Assembly: GCF_003236395.1 (NCBI RefSeq)
Contig: NZ_POUD01000060.1
Span: forward strand, 1-38,797
Length of the DNA: 38,797 bases
Origin: Nonomuraea aridisoli
GTDB lineage: Bacteria > Actinomycetota > Actinomycetes > Streptosporangiales > Streptosporangiaceae
Reading direction: 5' to 3'
Shown: in pieces, positions 7,056-15,495 of the stretch
How positions within the stretch are numbered: the first letter of the stretch is position 1
How the letters are laid out: each line of letters starts with the position of its first letter
Notes under the pieces: model-generated
What the model saw: only the letters and a program-made list of their open reading frames with translations
Databases searched by the model: none
Told to the model about the DNA's origin: nothing
Program-made: the position numbers and the translations under genes

Positions 7056-8304
7056 ATGTACGACGCTTTGACGTCTGCGTTCCTCACCCTGCACCACGGC
7101 CTGCCCCGGCAGGGGCCGGGCTCCGACTTCTCCACCCGCCGCATGGCGGCGCTGGCCGGTCCACTGGCGGACCGGCCGCGCGTGCTCGACGTCGGTTGCG
7201 GTCCCGGCCGCGCCGCGCTGCTCCTGGCCGAGGAGGCCGGGGCCGAGGTCGTCGCGGTCGACCTGCACCAGCCGTTCCTGGACGAACTGGCGCAGGCCGC
7301 CGCGGATCGCGGCCTCGCCGTCCGTACCGTACGCGCCTCGATGGCGGACCTGCCCTTCCCGGACGCGAGCTTCGACGTCATCTGGGCGGAAGGGTCGGCC
7401 TATTTCCTCGGATTCGAGGCCGCGCTGCGCTCCTGGAAGCGGCTGCTCGCGCCCGGCGGAGTCCTGGTGCTCACCGAATGCGAATGGAGCACCGACTCGC
7501 CCTCCGCCGCGGCGCGGGGCGTTCTGGGACCGGCAGTACCGGCTCCGGACCCGGGCGGAGAACCTCGCCTCGGCCCGCGCGGCCGGGTACGAGGTGGCCG
7601 CGCTGCACGAGTTGCCGGACAACGACTGGTTCGACGAGTACTACACGCCCCTGGCCGAACGTGCCCGGACCGCCGACCTGACGGTGCCCGGCATGCGTGA
7701 GGCCGTCGCCGCCACCCGAGAGGAGATCGCCATGCGCCGGGAGCACGGCGATGAATACCGCTACACCGGCTACGTCCTGCGACCGGAGCCCGGTCACGAC
7801 GCGTGGACCACGCGGCCCGAGACCGACGCCGACCGTCTCGGGATCCGCGCGGTCAACCTGGCCGCCTTCCCCGGTCCGCACGAGGCCGACCTGGTCGAGG
7901 AGTTGCGTGCGGACCCCGGGGCGTGGCTGCCCGGTCTGTCGTGGGTCGCGGAGGACTCCGACGGCGACGTCGTGGCCTTCGCGCTGCTCACCCGCTGCCA
8001 CGTCGACGGCGCTCCCGCCCTCACGCTCGGGCCGTGCGCCGTACGGCCGGAGCTGCAGCGGCGGGGCGCGGGGTCGGCGGTCATCCGCGCGGCGCTGCGG
8101 GCCGCCCGTGAGCAGGGCGAGAGCCTCGTGCTCGTGCTCGGGCACGCGGAGTACTACCCGCGCTTCGGGTTCGTCCCCGCCTCCCGCTACGGCATCCGCC
8201 CGTCGTTCGAGGTCGCGGACGAGTACATGATGGCGCTCGTCCTCGACCCCGGGCGTCCGGTTCCCTCGGGCACCATTCAGTACCCGCCGGCCTTCGGCGT
8301 GTGA
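7056..8304 (+). pseudogene. SAM-dependent methyltransferase-GNAT fusion, interrupted by a 1-base frameshift
   Basis: The first part (ATG 7056) is a class I methyltransferase: 'RVLDVGCGPGRAALLLAEEAGAEVVAVD' (motif I), 'MADLPFPDASFDVIW' and 'RLLAPGGVLVLTE'. At a G4 run (7516-7519) the frame shifts; deleting one G restores 'RAFWDRQYRLRTRAENLASARAAGY' and the usual tail 'LPDNDWFDEYYTPL...REHGDEYRYTGYVLRPEP'. Without a stop, the restored frame continues into a complete COG3153/YhbS-like GNAT domain ('GPCAVRPELQRRGAGSAVIRAALR', 'GHAEYYPRFGFVPAS') to the TGA at 8302-8304. The intended product would be a two-domain protein of about 415 residues. As written, the first frame runs to 7700 with nonsense sequence. 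This may be a sequencing error in a G-run or a real inactivation. Ribosome site AAGGA lies 12-13 bp before the ATG. Confidence 0.8.
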
Positions 8305-8320
8305 GCCGTCCTCTGGCAGG

Positions 8321-8833
8321 ATGAGGGCTGTGCTCGTTGTCATCGGAGGGTTGCCGGCCGCGGGGAAGACGACGCTCTCGCGGCCGGCGGCCTCGCGGCT
8401 GAACGGCGTCCACGTGCGCGTGGACACCATCGAGCAGGCCATCGTGCGGTCAGGGCTGGCCCGGCAGCCGCTCGGGCCCGTCGGGTACGTGGTCGCGTAC
8501 GCGCTCGCCGCCGACCATCTGCGCCAGGGGCTCACCGTGGTCGCCGAGTCGGTCAACCCGCTCGCGGTCACCCGGGACGCCTGGCGGCAGGTGGGGGTCG
8601 AGGCGGGCGTGCCGGTGGCCGAGGTGGAGGTGGTCTGCTCCGACGCGGCCGAGCACCGGCGCCGGGTGACCTCGCGCTCGTCCGACCTCCCCGGCCTCCG
8701 GCTGCCCACCTGGCGGGAGGTCGTCGAACGCGACTACGAGCCGTGGACCCGCGACCACATCATCGTGGACACGGCCGGGCAGACCCCCGAGCAGTCCCTC
8801 GCCACCCTCCTCCGCGAGCTCACCGCCATCTGA
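8321..8833 (+). CDS. Small P-loop kinase-like NTPase
   Basis: The 170-residue product opens with a Walker A loop GGLPAAGKTT (G10-K16-T17), 'VRVDTIEQAIVRSG', 'VVAYALAADHLRQGLTVVAESVNPL' and 'EHRRRVTSRSSDLPGLRLPTW', the pattern of the AAA/zeta-toxin-like small kinases (COG0645-type) that phosphorylate small molecules. The substrate is unknown. GTG at 8330 is an equally good start (AGGA at 8318-8321 is 8 bp upstream) and would remove three residues. It follows the methyltransferase-GNAT gene by 16 bp. Confidence 0.8.
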   Translation: MRAVLVVIGGLPAAGKTTLSRPAASRLNGVHVRVDTIEQAIVRSGLARQPLGPVGYVVAYALAADHLRQGLTVVAESVNPLAVTRDAWRQVGVEAGVPVAEVEVVCSDAAEHRRRVTSRSSDLPGLRLPTWREVVERDYEPWTRDHIIVDTAGQTPEQSLATLLRELTAI

Positions 8834-8962
8834 ACCAGAGAGACCTGGAGACACTCTCCGGCGCTCTCCAACTCCCGGCCCCGGCTACGGGGTCCGGGCT
8901 CCCCGGCTCCGGGCTCGCGGCTCTTCGGTTCCCCGCCTCCCCGCGCGGTGGCCGGAAACGAC

Positions 8963-9006
8963 GGAAGCGCCCCTCCGGGACCCGTGAGGTCCGGAGGGGC
9001 GCTTCC
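8963..9006. terminator. Bidirectional intrinsic terminator
   Basis: A near-perfect 19-bp stem (GGAAGCGCCCCTCCGG... with ...CCGGAGGGGCGCTTCC, one bulged G) with a short loop lies between the convergent kinase and TPM genes. It is followed by a short T-containing tail. The 130 bases before it (8834-8962) hold GC-rich direct repeats but no gene that I can see. Confidence 0.85.
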
Positions 9007-9022
9007 TGTGTCGTCGTGCGGT

Positions 9023-10396
9023 TTACCAGTCGCCGCCGCCGAAGTCGCCGCCGCCGAAGTCTCCGCCTCCGCCGAAGTCGCCCCAGCCACCGCCGGCGTC
9101 ACCGCCGAAGTCGCCGGCACCGGCGTCGGCGTAGCCCTCCGCGTAGCCGGCGCCGTAGCCGCCCATGCCGAAGCCGCCGCTCAGCATGCTGCCCATCATC
9201 GTGCCGATGAACATGCCGGTCATGATGTCGCCGAAGCCGCCGTAGTAGCCGTAGGCGTACGGCTGGTAGGCGGGGCCGGCGTCGTAGTAGGGCCTGCGCT
9301 GGCCGTCGACCATGACCTCGCGCATCTGCGGGTCGAAGCCGCGCTCCACGGCCTCGGCGTCCATCTTGCAGGCCGGCACGTCGCGCGCGGTGCCGCCGGG
9401 CGGGGCCCAGCGCACGTCACGGGCGGACGGGCCGTGCTGCGGGTTGAAGAAGCAGGGCGCGCGCCGCTCGGGCACCGGCTCGTCGTTGACCTTGGCCTTC
9501 ACCACGGCCAGCGCGTAACGGCCGTCCTCGAGGGTCTGCGTGACCTCGCGCACCTGGTCGGCCCGCTGGACGCCGGACAGCTGCGTCTTGGCCTTCTCGT
9601 AGGAGTCGAGAGCGGTCTGCCACTCGTCGATGTGCTTGCCGCCGGCGCCGGACAGGGTGACGTCGGCGTCGAGCGCGGTGATCTCCTCGCCCAGCTTGGT
9701 GACGTCCTCGTCGACGGTCTGCTTGACCGCGGCGAGCTCCTTCGCCTCCTGGATGGCCCGCTTCTTCTTCCTGTTGCTGGAGTAGAGGAAGTAGCCGCCG
9801 CCGCCGACCAGGACGAGCGCGCCCAGGGCGATCAGCGCCGCGGTGCCGCCGGCTCCGGGGTTGGCCTGGCTGTCGGGGTCGAGCGCGGAGTTACGGCCGC
9901 GGACGGCGTCGTCGACGCGGTTGGTGAAGTCCTTCATCCCGGCCACGACGTCACCGGCGTTGGCGGCCACCGCGAGGTTGGACAGCCGGGCCGCGAGACC
10001 GTCGGCGCGCAGGGCGCTCGATGCGGCGTACAGCCTCGTGCCGTCGAGCACCGCGTAGGTGGCCGCGGGGGCCCGCGCCGCCTCCATCGCGGAGTTGAGC
10101 TGGGTCATGTACGACCCGATGGTGGATTTGGTCACCGTGTTGGGCGGAAGGGCGACAGCGTAGATCTTGCTGCTGGCTCCTTCGAGGGCGTCACGGATCT
10201 CAGTCTGCTGGTCCGACGTCAGCGGCGAGCCGGACTGGACGAAAAGCGGGTCCTGGTCCTTCCAGTGGGACACCACAGACTGTGCGTCAGGGGGAGCGGC
10301 CGCCGCGTTGGCGGCAGGGGACAGCGCAAGAACGACGATTAGACCGGCGATCAGAGCCGCGATCGCGGCCCCTGCGCGGCGCAGCGAATGGATCAT
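9023..10396 (-). CDS. TPM-domain membrane protein with Gly-rich tail
   Basis: The 457-residue product has a signal peptide (basic IHSLRRAG, hydrophobic AAIAALIAGLIVVLALSP, cleavage near ANA-AAA), an extracytoplasmic TPM domain at about residues 45-165 ('DQQTEIRDALEGASSKIYAVALPP'), one membrane helix near residues 185-207 (ALIALGALVLVGGGGYFLY), a basic stop and a long cytoplasmic coiled region (~210-300). It ends in tyrosine/glycine repeats and FGGGDFGGGDW. TPM proteins are implicated in photosystem repair or phosphatase activity elsewhere, but the role here is unknown. The ATG at 10396 was chosen for its GGAGG 10 bp upstream; the frame remains open to 10453. Confidence 0.85.
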   Translation of the reverse strand: MIHSLRRAGAAIAALIAGLIVVLALSPAANAAAAPPDAQSVVSHWKDQDPLFVQSGSPLTSDQQTEIRDALEGASSKIYAVALPPNTVTKSTIGSYMTQLNSAMEAARAPAATYAVLDGTRLYAASSALRADGLAARLSNLAVAANAGDVVAGMKDFTNRVDDAVRGRNSALDPDSQANPGAGGTAALIALGALVLVGGGGYFLYSSNRKKKRAIQEAKELAAVKQTVDEDVTKLGEEITALDADVTLSGAGGKHIDEWQTALDSYEKAKTQLSGVQRADQVREVTQTLEDGRYALAVVKAKVNDEPVPERRAPCFFNPQHGPSARDVRWAPPGGTARDVPACKMDAEAVERGFDPQMREVMVDGQRRPYYDAGPAYQPYAYGYYGGFGDIMTGMFIGTMMGSMLSGGFGMGGYGAGYAEGYADAGAGDFGGDAGGGWGDFGGGGDFGGGDFGGGDW

Positions 10397-10585
10397 TGGC
10401 AGCAAGCCTCCTTCGCCCATGAGGACGAACGGGCGGTCGGCAAAGTTCCTCAATGGGCACGGTACCCGCCCCGACGCTCGTAGGCGTACATCGCGGCGGA
10501 ACAGAACGGCACCGGTCCGGTCGATCGCCGGTCAACGGGCGGTGTGGCGCCTTGTGCTCGGGTCAAGCAGCCCACCGCCGGGTGT

Positions 10586-12331
10586 TCAGGTGTCCTTGAT
10601 CTCGCAGATCGCGGCGCCCGCGGTGACCGTCTGGCCGACGGCGGCGGTCAGGCCGGTGATCGTGCCCGACTTGTGGGCGGTGAGCGGCTGCTCCATCTTC
10701 ATGGCCTCCAGGACCACGACCGTGTCGCCCTCGTTCACCGTGTCGCCGTCGGAGGCGACGACCTTGACGATGGTGCCCTGCATCGGGCTGACCAGGGCGT
10801 CCCCGCCGGCGGCGGACGCCTTCCCGGCCCCGCCGCCGGCGCGCCGCGGGGCTCTGGCCGGGGCCGGCGCGGAGGAGGAACCCAGCCCCGCGGGCAGGAC
10901 GACCTCGATGCGCTTGCCGCCCACCTCGACCGTCACCGTCTCGCGCGCGGGCGTCTCGGTCGTGGCCACGTCGCCCGCGTACGGCTCGACGGGGTTGTCC
11001 CACTCCGTCTCGATCCACCGCGTGTGGACGGAGAACGGCGAGGACGTGAACGCCGGGTCGGACACGACGGCCCGGTGGAACGGCAGCACGGTCGGCATGC
11101 CGGCGATCTCGAACTCGGCCAGCGCCCGCCTCGACCGCTCCAACGCCTCCTGACGGGTGCGGCCGGTCACGATCAGCTTGGCCACCAGCGAGTCGAACGT
11201 GCCCGGCACGGTCATCCCCGCCTCGTACCCGGCGTCGAGCCGCACGCCCGGCCCGGACGGCGGGCGCATGACGGTCAGCGTGCCGGGCGCGGGCAGGAAG
11301 TTGCGACCGGCGTCCTCGGCGTTGATCCGGAACTCGATCGAGTGGCCGCGCAGCACCGGGTCGTCGTAGCCGAGCGGCTCGCCGTCGGCGATCCGGAACA
11401 TTTCGCGCACCAGGTCGATGCCCGAGACCTCCTCGCTGACGGGGTGCTCGACCTGCAGCCGGGTGTTGACCTCCAGGAACGAGATCGTGCCGTCCTGCCC
11501 GACGAGGAACTCGCACGTGCCGGCCCCGACGTAACCGGCCTCCTTGAGGATGGCCTTGGAGCTCGCGTACAGGATCTCGACCTGCTCGTCGGTCAGGAAC
11601 GGCGCGGGCGCCTCCTCCACCAGCTTCTGGTGGCGGCGCTGGAGCGAGCAGTCGCGGGTGCTGACGACGACCACGTTGCCCTCGCGGTCGGCCAGGCACT
11701 GCGTCTCGACGTGGCGCGGCCGATCGAGGTAGCGCTCGACGAAGCACTCGCCGCGCCCGAACGCGGCGACCGCCTCGCGCACCGCCGACTCGTACAGCTC
11801 CGTGACCTCCTCCAGGCGGCGGGCCACCTTGATGCCGCGCCCGCCGCCGCCGTACGCGGCCTTGATCGCGATCGGCAGGCCGTGCTCCTCGGCGAACGCC
11901 ACCACCTCGGCCGCCCCGGAGACCGGGTCCTTCGTGCCGGCGACCAGCGGCGCGCCGACCTTCTGGGCGATGTGGCGGGCCTGCACCTTGTCGCCGAGCG
12001 CGGCGATGGCGGCGGGCGGCGGACCGATCCAGATGAGGCCCGCGTCGATGACGGCCTGGGCGAACTCGGCGTTCTCGGCGAGGAAGCCGTAGCCGGGGTG
12101 CACGGCGTCGGCCCCGGAGCGCCGGGCGACGTCGAGGAGCTTGGCGATGTCGAGGTAGGTCTCGGCCGGGCTCTGCCCGCCCAGCGCGTACGCCTCGTCG
12201 GCGACCTTCGCGTGCAGGGCGTCGAGGTCCTGGTCCGCGTAGACCGCCACGCTGGCGATCCCGGCGTCCTCGCACGCGCGGGCCACACGTACGGCGATCT
12301 CGCCGCGGTTGGCGATCAGAACCTTCCGCAC
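10586..12331 (-). CDS. accA: Acyl-CoA carboxylase alpha chain (biotin carboxylase + BCCP)
   Basis: The 581-residue product has the biotin-carboxylase domain (KVLIANRGEIAVRVARAC at the start; ATP-grasp loop AAYGGGGRGIKVA; EVNTRLQVEHPVSEE with the catalytic Glu/Arg; C-terminal lobe to about residue 445) and a biotinyl domain with EAMKMEQP, where K545 carries biotin. It carboxylates biotin with ATP and bicarbonate and pairs with a beta-chain carboxyltransferase encoded elsewhere, supplying malonyl- or methylmalonyl-CoA. Length fits actinobacterial AccA/BccA-type chains. Start is GTG at 12331, overlapping the tail of a short-chain dehydrogenase relic. The symbol follows actinobacterial usage; acyl specificity is unknown. 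Confidence 0.93.
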   Translation of the reverse strand: MRKVLIANRGEIAVRVARACEDAGIASVAVYADQDLDALHAKVADEAYALGGQSPAETYLDIAKLLDVARRSGADAVHPGYGFLAENAEFAQAVIDAGLIWIGPPPAAIAALGDKVQARHIAQKVGAPLVAGTKDPVSGAAEVVAFAEEHGLPIAIKAAYGGGGRGIKVARRLEEVTELYESAVREAVAAFGRGECFVERYLDRPRHVETQCLADREGNVVVVSTRDCSLQRRHQKLVEEAPAPFLTDEQVEILYASSKAILKEAGYVGAGTCEFLVGQDGTISFLEVNTRLQVEHPVSEEVSGIDLVREMFRIADGEPLGYDDPVLRGHSIEFRINAEDAGRNFLPAPGTLTVMRPPSGPGVRLDAGYEAGMTVPGTFDSLVAKLIVTGRTRQEALERSRRALAEFEIAGMPTVLPFHRAVVSDPAFTSSPFSVHTRWIETEWDNPVEPYAGDVATTETPARETVTVEVGGKRIEVVLPAGLGSSSAPAPARAPRRAGGGAGKASAAGGDALVSPMQGTIVKVVASDGDTVNEGDTVVVLEAMKMEQPLTAHKSGTITGLTAAVGQTVTAGAAICEIKDT

Positions 12332-12495
12332 CGGACTACGTCCTTCCTCGTGTCTCTCATCTCGGTCCAGCGGTACGCGCCGCCGTTCACGTGGAGCACC
12401 TGCCCCGTGATGTGCCCGGCTCCCGCCGAGGCCGGGAACAGAACGGTATCGGCCACGTCGGACGGGGCGCCGGACTGCTCCTGGACGAATCCGAA
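12316..12495 (-). pseudogene. 3' remnant of a short-chain dehydrogenase/reductase
   Basis: On the minus strand the frame ending at the TGA 12318-12316 reads GAPSDVADTVLFPASAGAGH followed by ITGQVLHVNGGAYR, the C-terminal signature of FabG-like SDR enzymes. Upstream (beyond ~12495) similarity fades and an in-frame TAA occurs near 12555; no Rossmann fold, Tyr-x3-Lys or start is present. Only about 55-60 codons remain, so the gene is a truncated relic. Its stop overlaps the accA start by 16 bp, suggesting the two were once translationally coupled. Confidence 0.7.
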
Positions 12496-12556
12496 CGATC
12501 CTCTGGTAGACCATAGCCGCTTGGCATAACCGGGGCGACGGCCGGTGGGGCGCTCT

Positions 12557-12562
12557 TAGGGT
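12557..12562 (+). promoter_or_regulatory. Putative -10 element of the WXG100 gene
   Basis: TAGGGT fits TANNNT and lies 32 bp before the ATG at 12595, with a strong AGGAGGT ribosome site at 12584-12590. No clear -35 element. Confidence 0.4.
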
Positions 12563-12594
12563 GAGGGCGCTTTCACCCCTTCCAGGAGGTATGC

Positions 12595-12867
12595 ATGAGC
12601 CAGAGCATGCTGGGCGGCGACCCGACCGAGATGGCGGCGATGGCCAGCCAGTTCGACAGGCAGGCGGAGGCGGTCCAGGCGGTCATCGCCGCCCTCGGCA
12701 AGGAGGCCGCCAAGGTCGGCACGGTGTGGACCGGTCAGGGCGCCGTGCGCTTCAAGCAGGCGTGGGACAACTACCAGGTCTCGTTCCAGCGCATGTCCGA
12801 CGAGCTCAGGGAGGCGTCGCGCGTCATCGGCACGTACCGCCAGAACATCGAGTCCGCGACGAGCTGA
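12595..12867 (+). CDS. WXG100-family protein (ESAT-6-like T7SS substrate)
   Basis: The 90-residue product is the standard WXG100 size: two amphipathic helices around a turn with W45-T46-G47 (VWTGQGA), and 'RFKQAWDNYQVSFQRMSDELREASRVIGTY' as the second helix. Such proteins form four-helix-bundle dimers and are exported by type VII secretion. It is monocistronic (promoter-like TAGGGT upstream, hairpin terminator downstream) rather than paired with a second esx gene. It marks the left edge of the T7SS region. Confidence 0.9.
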   Translation: MSQSMLGGDPTEMAAMASQFDRQAEAVQAVIAALGKEAAKVGTVWTGQGAVRFKQAWDNYQVSFQRMSDELREASRVIGTYRQNIESATS

Positions 12868-12880
12868 TCAACAGCTGGAG

Positions 12881-12902
12881 GCCCTGGCGAAGGCGCCGGG
12901 GC
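12881..12902 (+). terminator. Intrinsic terminator after the WXG100 gene
   Basis: GCCCTGGCG (12881-12889) pairs with CGCCGGGGC (12894-12902), 9 bp with one T-G pair and an AAGG loop, followed by TTCTTG. It begins 13 bp after the WXG100 stop codon. Confidence 0.65.
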
Positions 12903-13009
12903 TTCTTGCGTGATCGGCCGCTGTCGATCGGGCGGGCCCCGCATTCCGGCCCTTCCGCGTGAGATATTCCTGTAAGGAATCGAGACATTGATGTGTCAGC
13001 TTCCCGGCC

Positions 13010-13051
13010 GAAACTTCTGATGCATATGTGACGATCTGATTGAATGTGCCC
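13010..13051 (+). promoter_or_regulatory. Conserved upstream block A (ahead of pseudokinase 1)
   Basis: This block shares GAAAC--CTGAT-CA-ATGTG and TTGAATGT-CC with 16670-16712 upstream of the second pseudokinase, at the same distance (32-33 bp) from the ATG. It lies in a locally AT-rich stretch. It probably holds the promoter and/or a regulator site; exact -35/-10 elements cannot be assigned. Confidence 0.5.
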
Positions 13052-13083
13052 TGATCATCCTTTGCTGGTGAAAGGGTTTGGGC

Positions 13084-15291
13084 ATGCACCCTCTGCGACC
13101 TGAGGATCCAGAGCGTATCGGCGCTTTCGAGGTTGTCGGGCTGCTGGGAGAGGGGCCGAGGGGTGCGGTCTATCTCGGTCGCGAATCCGACGACGCGCCC
13201 ACTGTCGCGATCAAGGTGTTCCGCGCGGAGCCGGAGTCCGTCCCCGGCGGCTTCGCGGATGCTCAACGCGTGCCCAGCTCGTACGTCGCCAGGGTCCTGG
13301 ACGCCGGACGTCTGGGGGACCGGCCGTACATCGTCCGGCAGTACGTCGAGGGCAAGAGCCTGGCCGAGACGGTCGCCGACGAAGGGCCGCTGAGCGGGGA
13401 CGCGCTGGAACGGGTCGCGGTCGGCGTGCTGACCGCCCTGTCGGCCGTCCATCTCGCGGGGCTGTCGCACCGCTCGCTCACTCCGCACAACGTGATCCTC
13501 GGGTCCGACGGGCCCCGGGTGACGGACGCCGCCGTCGGCGAGCCTGTGGGCGACGCCTCCTACCAGGCCCCCGAGCAGCTGAGGGGCCTGCAGTACGGCC
13601 CCTACGCGGACGTGTTCGCCTGGGCGGCGATCGTCGTGTTCGCCGGGACAGGGAAGCCGCCGTTCGGCGGGCGGGAGGCGGTGCTCGACGCCGAGCCCGA
13701 GGTCGGCGTCGAGGTCGGGCCGATGCGCAACGTGCTGCTCGCGGCCCTGGCCAAGGAGGCGGGGGCGCGGCCGACCGCTTATAACGCGCTGATGCGGGTG
13801 CTCGGGAACCCCCGCGAGGACCCCCGGCCGCCCGCCGCCGCCCAGGAACCCGTCGAGGTCGCCCCCCTTCCGAGGCCGTCCCCCGACGCCCAGGCGCCGG
13901 GGCCGATCCATGGCTCGGTGCCGGGCGCGCCGGGTCAGGGCCCGGATGCGGGTGGTGCTGTTCCGGGTGGCGGGCCCGGTGCGGGTCCGGCTCCGGGGGG
14001 TTCGGTTCCCGGTGCGCCGGTTCAAGGACCGATGTGGGGTCCGGCTCAGGGCCAGAACGGTGGCGTACCGGGTCAGGGGCAGAACGGTGGTGGGTCGGTG
14101 GTCCCTGCGCAGGGGGCGTTCGGGTCGCCGTTCGCGCAGGGGTTGCCGCCACATGGGCCGATGCAGGGCCCCCCGCCAAAGGGGCCGCTGAACGACGTTC
14201 CCCTCGCAGGGCCGCCGCAGCACCCCGGGAGGCCGATGTGGGGGCCGCCGGGCAGTCCGCAACCGCAGGACGCCGTCAGGGACGAGGTCGTGCCGCCCAG
14301 TCCCGCGCTCCCACGCCGCGGCTTGCCCGTGATGGTGGTCGCCGGAGTCGGTGTGGTCGCGCTCGTTTCGGCCGTCGGCCTGTGGGGCGCCACCAGGTAC
14401 GTCGAGATCCAGCAGGTCAACTCCGCCGCGGCCCGGGCTGACCGCGGTGGGATCCCGGCGTTGGCGGGCACCGCGCTGACCCAGGCGCCGCAGGGCTCCG
14501 ACCAGTTCGGCGACACGCAGCCCGAGGCCGCCGTGCCCTGGGGCAGCACGGCCCCGGACGACCAGGGTGTCGGCCCGATGCAGCTGCCGTCGGAGTGGAC
14601 GTCTGCCTCGCCCGTGCTGCCCGTGCCGACGGTGCCCGCCGTACCGACGAGCCCCGTCTCGCAGCCGGTCGCGGTGCCGACCAGCGCCAAGCCGACCGCG
14701 ACGGGCAAGAAGCGGCGGAGCTCGCCTCAGGTGACGGTCACCAAGACCGCCTCCCCCCGCAAGACCCCCACACAGCGGCCGTCCTCGACGCCGACCCAGG
14801 AGCAGGCGAGGGCAAGCGCGCGGCCAAGCCCGACGCGGACGACGGCCAAGCCCGCCCCGACGCCCACGAGGAGCACGGCGCGGCCCGCTCCGACGCCGAC
14901 GAAGACGAGTCCCAAGCCCACGCCGGCGAAGACGTCGCCCAAGGCGACGGTGGCCGCCGCGCCGGCCAAGAACCCGTACACGCCCACCCAGGTGTGCGGG
15001 TCGGGCTTCGTCGTCCAGCGCTCCAGCTCGTTCTCCGGCGGCGTGACGTACCAGCTGTGGAACAACGGCACCGGGCAGAACTGCGCGGTCACCATGAAGA
15101 CGGCGGACGTCGGCAAGAGCACCTCAGTCAGCGTCACGCTGGAGGTGCAGGGCGGCGGGACCCAGTCGGACAGCGGCAGCTTCGAGTACTATGCCGGCCC
15201 GGTCAAGCTGCCCGCCGCGGGTAAGTGCGTGCGCGTGTCCGGCAGCGCCGGTGCGGGCAGCACGAGCACCGGCTGGGCCAACTGCGGCTGA
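13084..15291 (+). CDS. Membrane pseudokinase with extracellular SapA-like domain, copy 1
   Basis: The 735-residue product starts MHPLRPEDPERIG, as does copy 2. Residues ~10-245 are a Ser/Thr-kinase fold with glycine loop (LGEGPRGAVYLG), VAIK lysine K44 and the D148 of the DFG site (as DAA). The catalytic loop HRDLKPxN reads H129-R-S-L-T-P-H-N: both the catalytic Asp and the following Lys are replaced, so phosphotransfer is unlikely. A Pro/Gly-rich linker (~245-410), one membrane helix (~413-438), a Pro/Thr/Lys-rich stalk (~480-625) and a ~105-residue C-terminal domain with four Cys follow; the domain (NPYTPTQVCGSG, NCAVTMKTADVGKS, YYAGPVKLPAAGKCV) resembles spore-associated protein A of Streptomyces. 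ATG 13084 follows GAAAGGG by 7-8 bp. Confidence 0.8.
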   Translation: MHPLRPEDPERIGAFEVVGLLGEGPRGAVYLGRESDDAPTVAIKVFRAEPESVPGGFADAQRVPSSYVARVLDAGRLGDRPYIVRQYVEGKSLAETVADEGPLSGDALERVAVGVLTALSAVHLAGLSHRSLTPHNVILGSDGPRVTDAAVGEPVGDASYQAPEQLRGLQYGPYADVFAWAAIVVFAGTGKPPFGGREAVLDAEPEVGVEVGPMRNVLLAALAKEAGARPTAYNALMRVLGNPREDPRPPAAAQEPVEVAPLPRPSPDAQAPGPIHGSVPGAPGQGPDAGGAVPGGGPGAGPAPGGSVPGAPVQGPMWGPAQGQNGGVPGQGQNGGGSVVPAQGAFGSPFAQGLPPHGPMQGPPPKGPLNDVPLAGPPQHPGRPMWGPPGSPQPQDAVRDEVVPPSPALPRRGLPVMVVAGVGVVALVSAVGLWGATRYVEIQQVNSAAARADRGGIPALAGTALTQAPQGSDQFGDTQPEAAVPWGSTAPDDQGVGPMQLPSEWTSASPVLPVPTVPAVPTSPVSQPVAVPTSAKPTATGKKRRSSPQVTVTKTASPRKTPTQRPSSTPTQEQARASARPSPTRTTAKPAPTPTRSTARPAPTPTKTSPKPTPAKTSPKATVAAAPAKNPYTPTQVCGSGFVVQRSSSFSGGVTYQLWNNGTGQNCAVTMKTADVGKSTSVSVTLEVQGGGTQSDSGSFEYYAGPVKLPAAGKCVRVSGSAGAGSTSTGWANCG

Positions 15292-15495
15292 CCGCGAGGG
15301 GAGGGCTCGCCCGGATCCGTTGCCGACACGGCCCCGGCCCTGTCCGGTCGTTCACCGCGCCGTGGACGTCCGACATCGGGCCCTGACGCGGCAGAGTGGT
15401 CGGCGGCAGGGGCTCCGGCGCGGGTGCCAGGGCTTCTTCCGCTGATCACCGGACCGCCCGTCGCGGTTCGAACGGGCAAGCTACGCTTTTCGGCC

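Noticed and set aside
7516..7519. Programmed frameshift in the methyltransferase-GNAT gene
   Set aside because: A G4 run alone with no stimulatory stem or ribosome-like site next to it is weak evidence; error or inactivation is simpler.
8948..10342. 464-codon open frame on the plus strand
   Set aside because: It is antisense to the TPM gene, has no ribosome site or family match, and arises from GC-rich third positions.
12332..12514. Extended N-terminus of the carboxylase alpha chain from 12514
   Set aside because: Biotin carboxylases begin at KVLIANRGEIA; the extra residues are out-of-frame translation of the SDR relic.
13084..13800. Active PknB-type Ser/Thr kinase
   Set aside because: The catalytic loop lacks the essential Asp and the following Lys in both copies.
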